This document shows positions 45,339 to 53,054 of a DNA stretch of 64,000 nt, piece after piece; position 1 is the first letter of the stretch; the number at the start of each line of letters is the position of its first letter. A program made the translations under genes and the position numbers. The notes under the pieces were generated by a model, which ran no database searches, was not told the DNA's origin, and saw only the letters and a list, made by a program, of their open reading frames with translations. The DNA is from Rhizobium sp. L43 (GTDB taxonomy: Bacteria > Pseudomonadota > Alphaproteobacteria > Rhizobiales > Rhizobiaceae), in assembly GCF_002531725.1 (NCBI RefSeq), contig NZ_NWSQ01000001.1, positions 248,001 through 312,000 of the forward strand. The letters are read 5' to 3'.

Positions 45339-46151
45339 ATGAAGAAACATAGGCGCGCAACCGTCGCCGATCTGCTTGCGGAAAAGGGCAAGCGCCAGCT
45401 CACCATGCTGCGCGTCACCTCGCTGGAGGAGGCGGAAGCGGCGGAAAAGGCGGGCATCGACATCGTCTCGGTGCCGCCCTCGCTGCTCGGCCCGGTCTTT
45501 CGCGAGATCGCCCCGACGCCCTTTGCCATTCCGGGCCTCGAATATGGCGACCATGTCTCGGCCGAGGACTATCTGCGCGCCGCCTTTGCCGCGCTGAAGG
45601 CCGGCGGCGATGCGGTCTATTGCGCCGCCAGCCTGCAGACGATCCGACGCATGCGCGACGAGGGCATCCCGGTCTGCGGCCATCTCGGGTTGATCCCGTC
45701 GAAGGCGACCTGGACCGGCGGCTTCCGCGCCGTCGGCAAGACGGCGGCAAGTGCGGCCGAGATCTGGCGGCAGACCAAGGCGCTGGAAGAGGCCGGCGCC
45801 TTCGCCGCCGAAATCGAAGTCGTGCCGGGTGATGTCGCTGCCGCCATCAGCAGCAACACCTCGATGCTGATGATCTCCATGGGCGCCGGCAGCGGCTGCG
45901 ACGCCCAATATCTCTTCGCCGACGACGTGCTCGGCGCCAATCGCGATCACTATCCCCGCCATGCCAAGGTCTATCGCAACTTCGCCGCCGAACACGACCG
46001 GCTGCAGCGCGAACGCATCGCCGCCTTCACCGAATTCGCCGAGGATGTCCGGACCGGCGCCTATCCGGAAAAGCGCCACAACGTCGGTATCGACGAGGCG
46101 GAGCTGAAGGTTTTCCTGGACCGGCTGAGGAGTGAGACGGGCAATAGCTGA
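45339..46151 (+). CDS. PanB-like (ketopantoate hydroxymethyltransferase family) protein, atypical
   Basis: 270 residues. Recognisable PanB fold: start RRATVADLLAEKGKRQLTML, middle IPVCGHLGLIPSKATWTGGF, EIEVVPGDVAAAISSNTS and ISMGAGSGCDAQYLFADDVL. True PanB makes ketopantoate from 2-ketoisovalerate and methylene-tetrahydrofolate. Aligned by eye, the GDSLG metal-binding Asp is replaced (VPPSLLG), and the K-x-E of VKIEGG is replaced (VYCAAS). The His in CGHLG and the catalytic-type Glu in EIEVV remain. It is fourth gene of the MocDEF-like operon, 30 bp after the reductase, so a role as a one-carbon acceptor enzyme or a different aldol-type step is more likely than pantothenate synthesis. Confidence 0.8.
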   Translation: MKKHRRATVADLLAEKGKRQLTMLRVTSLEEAEAAEKAGIDIVSVPPSLLGPVFREIAPTPFAIPGLEYGDHVSAEDYLRAAFAALKAGGDAVYCAASLQTIRRMRDEGIPVCGHLGLIPSKATWTGGFRAVGKTAASAAEIWRQTKALEEAGAFAAEIEVVPGDVAAAISSNTSMLMISMGAGSGCDAQYLFADDVLGANRDHYPRHAKVYRNFAAEHDRLQRERIAAFTEFAEDVRTGAYPEKRHNVGIDEAELKVFLDRLRSETGNS

Positions 46152-46183
46152 GGGTAGGCGCACGCTCTTGTCTCGATGATGTG

Positions 46184-46209
46184 GGAAGCGCCGCAAAGGC
46201 GCTTCCTTT
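46184..46209 (+). terminator. hairpin terminator after the PanB-like gene
   Basis: A perfect 9-bp stem GGAAGCGCC/GGCGCTTCC with a GCAAA loop, followed by a short TTT. It ends the four-gene operon 32 bp after its last stop codon. The short T-run makes it a moderate terminator. Confidence 0.6.
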
Positions 46210-46240
46210 CCATTGGCTTCCGTCCCGGCCTGTGTCAGGA

Positions 46241-47179
46241 ATGATCCGTTCGACCCATTCGGAACGGAGTATTCGGTCCCCTGTGACGATCGGCTTTGCG
46301 CATGCGGAATTGATTGCGGTGCTCGTCGCGGTGACGGGGGACGAGCCGCGCGTGATGACCATCCGTTCCGGCAATGCGCTGCCGTCAGGCCCCTTCGAAA
46401 TGGGCCATCGCACCCTGCAATCGGGCCTGCGCGAATGGGTGCAGGAGCAGACGGAGCACCCCGTCGGTTACCTCGAACAGCTCTATACCTTCGCCGACCG
46501 CGACCGGAACAACGACATCCCGGGCGGGCGAACAATCTCGATCAGCTATCTCGGCCTCGTCAACGAGCAGTCGGGCGCCGGCCGGCCGGGATGGCACGGC
46601 TGGTACGAATATTTCCCCTGGGAGGACCATCGGCACGGCCGCCCAGTGGTGCTCGACGAGATCATGGCGCGTCTGAAAGCCTGGGCCGATGCCGACCCGG
46701 CAAGGCGCGACCACCGCCATCGCCGGGCGGATTTCACCTTCGGCCTCGACGGCGGCGGCTGGAACGAGGAACTGGCGCTGCAGCGCTACGAACTACTCTA
46801 TGAAGCAGGGCTCGTCGCCGAAGCCGGATGCGCCGCCGAAGCCAATCTCGGCCGGGCGATGTTTGCCGATCACCGCCGCATTCTGGCGACCGGGATCGCC
46901 CGGCTGCGCGCCAAGATCAAATACCGCCCCGTCGTCTTCGAGCTGATGCCTGACAGCTTCACGCTGCTGAGACTTCAGCGCACCATCGAGGCTTTGGCGG
47001 GACTGACGCTGCACAAGCAGAATTTCCGCCGCCTGATCGAACAGCAGGAACTGGTCGAGGAAACCGGCGGCACCGAAAGCGAAACCGGCGGCCGGCCGGC
47101 CAAGCTCTTCCGCTTCCGCCACACGGTGCTCGAAGAACGGGCGCTGGCAGGAACGAAATTACCGCTCTCCCGCAATTGA
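46241..47179 (+). CDS. nadQ: NadQ-type Nudix/winged-helix regulator of NAD synthesis
   Basis: 312 residues. The N-terminal half is a Nudix-like domain (AELIAVLVAVTGDEPRVMTI, YLEQLYTFADRDRNNDIPGG, ISISYLGLVNEQSGAG). The C-terminal part is a winged-helix domain like NrtR (PDSFTLLRLQRTIEALAGLT, LHKQNFRRLIEQQELVEETG, GGRPAKLFRF). The family uses a degenerate Nudix domain to sense NAD-related metabolites. Position directly before nadABC, with two 19-bp operators in between, supports this role. The exact start is uncertain: the ATG at 46241 has poor spacing, and GTG at 46283 would remove 14 residues. Confidence 0.78.
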   Translation: MIRSTHSERSIRSPVTIGFAHAELIAVLVAVTGDEPRVMTIRSGNALPSGPFEMGHRTLQSGLREWVQEQTEHPVGYLEQLYTFADRDRNNDIPGGRTISISYLGLVNEQSGAGRPGWHGWYEYFPWEDHRHGRPVVLDEIMARLKAWADADPARRDHRHRRADFTFGLDGGGWNEELALQRYELLYEAGLVAEAGCAAEANLGRAMFADHRRILATGIARLRAKIKYRPVVFELMPDSFTLLRLQRTIEALAGLTLHKQNFRRLIEQQELVEETGGTESETGGRPAKLFRFRHTVLEERALAGTKLPLSRN

Positions 47180-47233
47180 CATATGCTCATCATGAGAATA
47201 TCTATTTGCCTATGATATGCTCAAATAGAGCAT
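47175..47233 (+). promoter_or_regulatory. nadABC promoter with two operator copies
   Basis: Promoter TTGACA (47175-47180), 17-bp spacer, TATCTA (47198-47203). A 19-bp operator TATGCTC-N5-GAGAATA fills the spacer (47181-47199). A perfect copy TATGCTC-AAATA-GAGCATA follows at 47215-47233, 34 bp downstream and just before the ribosome binding site. Repression by blocking -35/-10 access is the obvious model. The neighbouring Nudix regulator is the likely binder. Confidence 0.8.
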
Positions 47234-47248
47234 AATTAGGAGCCGGTC

Positions 47249-48220
47249 ATGAATCACCTTGTTTCCGCATCCTCGCTCTATGAGCGCGTCAGCCGCGTCA
47301 TTCCCAAAGCCGAATGGATGACGTTCGAAAACGACGTCGACGCGATCCTTGATCTGAAGCGCCGCCGCAACGCCGTCATTCTCGCGCATAACTACCAGAC
47401 GCCGGAGATATTCCACGGGGTGGCCGATATCGTCGGCGACAGCCTGGCGCTCGCCCGCAAGGCGATCGAGGTCGACGCCGATGTCATCGTGCTGGCCGGC
47501 GTGCATTTCATGGCCGAGACTGCCAAGCTGCTGAATCCTGAGAAAACCGTGCTCATCCCCGATCTCGGCGCCGGCTGTTCCCTGGCGGATTCGATCACGC
47601 CCGAGGATATTGCCCTGCTGCGCCAGGCCCATCCCGGCGTGCCCATCATCACCTATGTCAACACCTCGGCCGCGGTGAAGGCCGCCTCCGACATCTGCTG
47701 CACCTCGGGCAATGCCAAACAGGTGGTGGAATCGCTCGGCGTGCCGAAGGTGCTGATGATCCCGGACGAATATCTGGCCCGCAACGTCGCCCGCGAAACG
47801 GATGTCGAGATCATCGCCTGGCATGGGCATTGCGAGGTGCATGAACTCTTCACCGCCGAGGATGTGCGCCAGCTGCGCGAAAACCATCCCGGCGTAACCG
47901 TGCTCGCCCATCCCGAATGCCCGCCCGAGGTGGTGGCGGAAGCCGATTTCGCCGGCTCCACCGCCGTCATGTCGGACTATGTCGGCAGGCAGAAGCCGGC
48001 GCGTGTCGTGCTGCTCACCGAATGCTCGATGAGCGACAATGTCGCCGTGCACCATCCCGACGTCGAGTTCATTCGCCCCTGCAATCTCTGCCCGCATATG
48101 AAACGGATCACGCTTGCCAATATCCGTGCGGCGCTTGAGGAAAACCGCCACGAAGTGACCGTCGACCCGGCGATTGCGGTGGCTGCGCGCCGTGCCGTCG
48201 AAAGGATGCTGGCGATATGA
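47249..48220 (+). CDS. nadA: quinolinate synthase A
   Basis: 323 residues. Condenses iminoaspartate with dihydroxyacetone phosphate to quinolinate, using a 4Fe-4S cluster. Motifs are [79 protein letters not shown] and [15 protein letters not shown], which carry the likely three cluster cysteines. AGGAG lies 7 bp before the ATG. Overlaps nadB by 4 bp (ATGA). Confidence 0.96.
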   Translation: MNHLVSASSLYERVSRVIPKAEWMTFENDVDAILDLKRRRNAVILAHNYQTPEIFHGVADIVGDSLALARKAIEVDADVIVLAGVHFMAETAKLLNPEKTVLIPDLGAGCSLADSITPEDIALLRQAHPGVPIITYVNTSAAVKAASDICCTSGNAKQVVESLGVPKVLMIPDEYLARNVARETDVEIIAWHGHCEVHELFTAEDVRQLRENHPGVTVLAHPECPPEVVAEADFAGSTAVMSDYVGRQKPARVVLLTECSMSDNVAVHHPDVEFIRPCNLCPHMKRITLANIRAALEENRHEVTVDPAIAVAARRAVERMLAI

Positions 48221-49758
48221 CCGAGCTTCTCGAGCATCTTGCCGGACGTACGGTCATCGTCGGCAGCGGCCTTGCCGGACTGATGACCGCGCTGACGCTG
48301 GCGCCGGAACGCTGCGTCATCGTCACCCGCGCCGCCCTCGGCACGGAGACGTCGAGCGCCTGGGCACAAGGCGGCATCGCCGCCAGCATGGGCGCCGACG
48401 ATAGCGCGGCGCTGCATCTGGCCGACACGCTTGCCGCCGGCGACGGCCTCTGCGATTGCACAATTGCCGCCGGCATCATTGCCGAAGCACCCGCGGCGAT
48501 CGCCGCGCTGGAGCGGGCCGGCGTCCGTTTCGACCGCAATGCTGCGGGCGAACTTTCGCTCGGACTGGAGGCCGCGCACAGCCGCCGCCGTATCGTCCAT
48601 GCCGAAGGCGACGGCTCGGGTGCGGCGATCGTCGCCGCGCTGGTGCAGGCGGTCAAGCAAACGCCTGCCATATCGGTGCTCGAAGGCTTCGAGGCGCGTC
48701 GGATTCTGATGGATGGCGAGCGCGTCGCCGGCCTGCTCTGCGCGACCCCGAACGGCGCCGCCATCCTGCCGACCTCCAAGCTGGTGCTCGCCACCGGCGG
48801 CATCGGCGGGCTTTACGACGCCACCACCAATCCGATGGGCAATTTCGGCCAGGGGATCGCGCTTGCCGCAAGAGCAGGCGCTGATCTCGCCGATATGGAA
48901 TTCGTCCAGTTCCATCCGACCGCGCTCGATTCGCGCCGCCGACCCCTGGCGCTGGTCAGCGAGGCGGTGCGCGGCGAGGGGGCGCTGCTCGTCAACGAAG
49001 GCGGCGACCGGTTCATGGCCCGCGTTCCAGGCGCCGAGCTTGCGCCGCGCGACGTGGTGGCGCGGGCGATCAGCGCCGAAATCGCCCGCGGCGGCAGGGT
49101 CTTCCTCGATGCCCGCGATGCGCTCGGCAGCCGGTTTGCCGCGCGCTTTCCCGTCATCTCAGCCCTTTGCGGCGAGGCCGGCATCGATCCGGCGAAAGAC
49201 CTCATTCCCGTGCGCCCGGCCGTCCACTATCACATGGGCGGCGTTGCCACGGATGCAAACGGCCGCAGCTCGGTTCCCGGCCTCTGGGTCGCAGGCGAAG
49301 CGGCCTCGACCGACCTGCACGGCGCCAACCGGCTTGCCAGCAATTCGCTGCTGGAGGCCGTTGTCATGGGCATGCGAGCGGCACGCGACATCGCGGCCAT
49401 GCCGGCCGGCCCTGCCGGCGCCATCGTCGCCGAGAGGCTGCCGGCGCCGGCCGATGCGTCACTCGTCCGATCGATCGTCTCGCGCCACCTCGGCGTCTTG
49501 CGCCATGCCGGCGCCATAGAGGCGGCGATCGCCGCATTGCTGCCGCTTGCCGAAGGTGACGGCCCGGCCGCGGACCCGGCTGTCGTCGCACTCTCGATCG
49601 CCGTCTTTGCCAGCCTGCGGATGGAATCGCGCGGCGCCCATGCCCGCACCGATTTTCCGCTGAGGCTCGCCAACGCCAAGCGGCGGCGGATGTGCCTTCC
49701 CGACGTTCTGGAGATCGCCCGCGCGACGTCGTCCTTTGTCCTTGCCAGGAGTGCCTGA
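48217..49758 (+). CDS. nadB: L-aspartate oxidase
   Basis: 513 residues. FAD enzyme oxidising L-aspartate to iminoaspartate for NadA. FAD motif [20 protein letters not shown], substrate blocks [32 protein letters not shown] segment [36 protein letters not shown] and [20 protein letters not shown]. The C-terminal helical domain is present. Second gene of nadABC. Confidence 0.95.
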   Translation: MTELLEHLAGRTVIVGSGLAGLMTALTLAPERCVIVTRAALGTETSSAWAQGGIAASMGADDSAALHLADTLAAGDGLCDCTIAAGIIAEAPAAIAALERAGVRFDRNAAGELSLGLEAAHSRRRIVHAEGDGSGAAIVAALVQAVKQTPAISVLEGFEARRILMDGERVAGLLCATPNGAAILPTSKLVLATGGIGGLYDATTNPMGNFGQGIALAARAGADLADMEFVQFHPTALDSRRRPLALVSEAVRGEGALLVNEGGDRFMARVPGAELAPRDVVARAISAEIARGGRVFLDARDALGSRFAARFPVISALCGEAGIDPAKDLIPVRPAVHYHMGGVATDANGRSSVPGLWVAGEAASTDLHGANRLASNSLLEAVVMGMRAARDIAAMPAGPAGAIVAERLPAPADASLVRSIVSRHLGVLRHAGAIEAAIAALLPLAEGDGPAADPAVVALSIAVFASLRMESRGAHARTDFPLRLANAKRRRMCLPDVLEIARATSSFVLARSA

Positions 49759-49759
49759 G

Positions 49760-50626
49760 ATGAGCCTCGTTCCGCTTCCGCGCCTGATCGTCGAACCCTT
49801 GGTCCGGGCAGCCCTGCTCGAAGATCTCGGTCTTGCCGGCGATATCACCTCGGCATCGGTCATCCCTCACGATCACCGCTCGACGGTGGTCATGGCCGCC
49901 CGCCAGCCGGGCGTGATCGCCGGCCTCGATGCCGCCGAACTCGCCTTTTCCCTCGTCGATCCGGAGATCGTCATGCGCCGCCATCTCCAGGACGGCGACG
50001 CGGTCAAGCCGGGTGACGTGATCGCCACCATCGAAGGACCGTCGCGCGGCCTCTTGACCGCCGAGCGCACCGCGCTGAATTTCCTCGGCCATCTCTCCGG
50101 CATCGCCACCGTGACGGCGGAGATTGCCGCCGCGATCCGCGACACCAAAGCCTCCGTCGCCTGCACGCGCAAGACGACGCCGGGGCTGAGGGCGCTGGAG
50201 AAATATGCGGTACGGGCCGGCGGCGGCATGAACCACCGTTTCGCGCTGCATGACGCGGTGCTGATCAAGGACAATCACGTCGCCATATCAGGCGGCGTCG
50301 CTGAAGCGATCCGCCGGGCACGCGCCGGCATCGGCCATCTGGTGAAGATCGAGGTCGAAGTGGACAGGCTCGATCAGCTGCGCGAAGCGATGGAGACCGG
50401 CGTCGATGCCGTGCTGCTCGACAATATGACACCGGATCAGTTGCGCCAGGCCGTCGCCATCGTCGCCGGTCGGGCGATCACCGAGGCGTCCGGCCGCGTC
50501 ACGCCGGCAACGGCTGCCGCGATCGCCGCCTCCGGCGTCGACCTGATCTCCGTCGGCTGGCTGACGCACAGCGCGCCGGTGCTCGATATCGGGCTCGATT
50601 TCGTCGCGGCCGCGGCAACAGCTTGA
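49760..50626 (+). CDS. nadC: nicotinate-nucleotide pyrophosphorylase (carboxylating)
   Basis: 288 residues. Converts quinolinate and PRPP to nicotinate mononucleotide. Signature blocks: ALLEDLGLAGDITSASVIP, GLLTAERTALNFLGHLSGIA, CTRKTTPGLRALEKYAVRAG, HRFALHDAVLIKDNHVAIS and GVDLISVGWLTHSAPVLDIG. The ATG at 49760 is used because AGGAG precedes it by 8 bp; the frame upstream belongs to the nadB end. Completes de novo quinolinate-to-NaMN synthesis from aspartate in this operon. Confidence 0.95.
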   Translation: MSLVPLPRLIVEPLVRAALLEDLGLAGDITSASVIPHDHRSTVVMAARQPGVIAGLDAAELAFSLVDPEIVMRRHLQDGDAVKPGDVIATIEGPSRGLLTAERTALNFLGHLSGIATVTAEIAAAIRDTKASVACTRKTTPGLRALEKYAVRAGGGMNHRFALHDAVLIKDNHVAISGGVAEAIRRARAGIGHLVKIEVEVDRLDQLREAMETGVDAVLLDNMTPDQLRQAVAIVAGRAITEASGRVTPATAAAIAASGVDLISVGWLTHSAPVLDIGLDFVAAAATA

Positions 50627-50837
50627 ATAACGCGGCCCGCGTCGGGACGCAAAAACGCCTGTGATGACAGTGTCGGTAAAGCATCTTCTTGGCGAGCGAC
50701 ATGCGAAAATGCAAATAATCGCTGAAATTTCTTCTTTTTTGTAGCAAAGCCGCTATGCGCGGCGGCTTTATAGCTTTAATATGAATTCTTGACCGCTGGT
50801 GCGTTTGCGCGCCTTGGCTTCAGGGGTGAGAACCGAG

Positions 50838-52790
50838 ATGCAACGGACATCCGGGCACATGTCGACGAACAGGCTCTGCCTGCTCGGAAGACCGAGATTG
50901 CTGGCGGCGGGGAAGGAACTCCCCTTGCCGGAGAAGTCTTATTTTCTCCTCGCCATGCTCGCCGCCGAAACCGATCTTCAACTCGACCGCGAAACCGTCA
51001 GGCGTCAGCTCTGGCAATCGGAACTGCCGGAAAAGCGGGCGGGCAGCCTGCGCCAGCTCCTGGCGCGCATCGAACAGAGCATTCCCGCCGGCCTTCCGCC
51101 GCTGCTTGCCGCGACCCGAACGCATATCGGGCTTGCTGATGGCTGGGAGGTCGACGTTCATATCCTGAAGCGGAAAGGGCCGCTCGCCCCCGAAGACAGC
51201 GATATGCTGAACGGCGATTTGCTCGAAGGCGCCAAATCGCCGACGCAGGGCGCCGAGGACTGGCTGACGTTCGAGCGCCAGCGTATCGACGAATTGCGCT
51301 CGGCCCATCTCACCCGGCTGATCGAAACATCAGAGGACAGATCCGATGAAGAGCTGATCGCGCTGGCCCGGCGTCTGCTGCAGCTCGACCCTGCCAATGA
51401 GACGGCCTATCGCGCCCTGATGCGCACCCATGTCAGGCTGAACGATCCCGCCGCGGCCCGTCAGGCCTATTTGAAGTGCAAGAGCCAGCTGAAGGACGAC
51501 TTCGACACCGAGCCGGAGGAAAGCACCACAGCGCTTGCCCGCGAACTCGGCCTGATCCCCCCAGCACAAGTTGCCGCGCCGGAGCGCCCGTCGGTATCGG
51601 GCATATCGGCCAATCTGCTCGGCCAGCCGCGCATCATCATCCTGCCGCCGGAAAGCATCTTCACCGATCCGCTGATGGAGCGCGTCGGCCGGGCGCTTCT
51701 CGAAGACGTCACCATCGGCCTCAGTCAGCAGCGCGGCTTCAAGGTGATTGCGGCGCATACCAGCCTGGAGATCCTCAGCCGCTCGATCGATCCCTCGCGT
51801 GCCGTGCCCGGCCCGCTCGACCTCAGCTTCGACTATGCGGTCTACGTCACCATTCAGGGCCGCGACGAGGATGTCTTTGCCACCTGCCGGCTGACGCGGA
51901 CGACGACATCGGAGGTGATCTGGGCACTGGAACTGCCGCTGGTCATGCAGAAGATCAGCGAATCCTTCGCGCATCTGACGCGGCGGATCGTCTCCTCGCT
52001 CGCCGACACGATCGAGCGCCACGAACTGGCGATGCCAATCGGCGACGCGCCGGCCTCTGCCTATCGTCTTTACCTGGAAGGCAAGCGGCTGATCGCCCAG
52101 ACCGACCTGCAGCATCTGCGCCAGGCGCGCAAATGGTTCAAATCCTCGCTCAACCGTTATGAGCATTTCTCGGCCGCCCATGCCGGCGTGTCGCGCGCGC
52201 TCGGCATGGAATGGCTGATCCGCGGCATGCGGGACAAGGAACTGCTCGATGAGGCGAACGGTGCTGCGCGGTTGGCGCAGCAGTCCGACCCCAATAGCGG
52301 CCGGGCTTACCGCGAGCTTGGCTTCGTCGCGCTTTATCGCCGTCGCTTCGACGAAAGCCTGGAATATTTCCAGCAGGCCCAGGATCTCAATCCCAACGAT
52401 GCCGACATCCTTGCCGATTTCGCCGACGCGCTTTCCCATGACGGCGATTTCGATCGGGCGCTGGAACTCAGCCGCGCGGCCTTCAAACTCAATCCGCTGC
52501 CGCCGGACTATTATTACTGGAACCTCGGCGGCATCCACTTCATGCGCGAAGAGTATGAAAAGGCGATCGAGGCGCTGGAGCCGGTGAAGGCGAAACAGGC
52601 GACGGCGCGTCTGCTGGCTGCCTCGCATGCCATGGCAGGCGATACTGCCAAGGCCGGTAACTATGCCAGGACGGTTCTGGAGAACTTCCCGGATTTTCGC
52701 AGCGAGGATATCCGCCATTTCGTCCCCGATCGCGATCCCGCCTTTACCGAACCGCTGATAAAAGGCCTGCAACTGGCCGGTCTTCCCTGA
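50838..52790 (+). CDS. BTAD/SARP-like transcriptional regulator with TPR repeats
   Basis: 650 residues. The N-terminal part (RLCLLGRPRLLAAGKELPLP, then a winged-helix-like LAMLAAETDLQLDRETVRRQ) and the bacterial transcriptional activator domain (IALARRLLQLDPANETAYRA, LMRTHVRLNDPAAARQAYLK, then LKDDFDTEPEESTTALAREL) resemble SARP-type activators. A middle domain (IIILPPESIFTDPLMERVGR) resembles adenylate-cyclase-associated TolB-like sensors. TPR units occupy ~residues 420-600 (GRAYRELGFVALYRRRFDES). It sits immediately upstream of the peptide-ycaO-tfuA genes in the same direction. I infer it activates them. The start could also be the ATG 21 bp downstream. Confidence 0.8.
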   Translation: MQRTSGHMSTNRLCLLGRPRLLAAGKELPLPEKSYFLLAMLAAETDLQLDRETVRRQLWQSELPEKRAGSLRQLLARIEQSIPAGLPPLLAATRTHIGLADGWEVDVHILKRKGPLAPEDSDMLNGDLLEGAKSPTQGAEDWLTFERQRIDELRSAHLTRLIETSEDRSDEELIALARRLLQLDPANETAYRALMRTHVRLNDPAAARQAYLKCKSQLKDDFDTEPEESTTALARELGLIPPAQVAAPERPSVSGISANLLGQPRIIILPPESIFTDPLMERVGRALLEDVTIGLSQQRGFKVIAAHTSLEILSRSIDPSRAVPGPLDLSFDYAVYVTIQGRDEDVFATCRLTRTTTSEVIWALELPLVMQKISESFAHLTRRIVSSLADTIERHELAMPIGDAPASAYRLYLEGKRLIAQTDLQHLRQARKWFKSSLNRYEHFSAAHAGVSRALGMEWLIRGMRDKELLDEANGAARLAQQSDPNSGRAYRELGFVALYRRRFDESLEYFQQAQDLNPNDADILADFADALSHDGDFDRALELSRAAFKLNPLPPDYYYWNLGGIHFMREEYEKAIEALEPVKAKQATARLLAASHAMAGDTAKAGNYARTVLENFPDFRSEDIRHFVPDRDPAFTEPLIKGLQLAGLP

Positions 52791-52897
52791 TTACGTCGCC
52801 TTTTAACGAAGCCTGTAACGCTTAAATGACGCAGGCAATGTTTCCTTCCGATGGTTAACGGCAGCAAGGCGCTGCCCGAACCAATCGGAGATGGATC

Positions 52898-53041
52898 ATG
52901 AAGACGAATGCTGACACTGCCGCAGTTCAGACACAGTCCCTGCGCTTCTCTGCAGCCGCCAAGGCAGCCATGAAACAGGGCGAGATCAACGTTTCCGCCA
53001 ATGCGCTCGAGAGCCTGACGCATGCGCTGAGGTTCCGCTAA
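52898..53041 (+). CDS. 47-residue candidate RiPP precursor peptide
   Basis: 47 codons, ATG at 52898 preceded by GGAG at 7 bp. The peptide starts MKTNADTAAVQTQSLRFSAA and ends SLTHALRFR. It has no Cys, but several Ser/Thr and two LRF motifs (residues 15-17 and 45-47). It is too short for gene finders set to 60 or more residues. It lies 13 bp before the ycaO gene and 107 bp after the regulator. A small basic peptide gene immediately ahead of YcaO and TfuA genes is the expected position of a precursor. Without Cys, classical thiazole formation is excluded; oxazoline or backbone thioamide formation would be the options. No sequence similarity to trifolitoxin precursor is evident. Confidence 0.7.
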   Translation: MKTNADTAAVQTQSLRFSAAAKAAMKQGEINVSANALESLTHALRFR

Positions 53042-53054
53042 GGGCGAGACCGGT

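Noticed and set aside
46181..46240. GTG at 46181 as start of the NadQ-type gene
   Set aside because: It lies within the stem of the preceding operon's terminator hairpin (46184-46206) and the encoded residues are not family-like.
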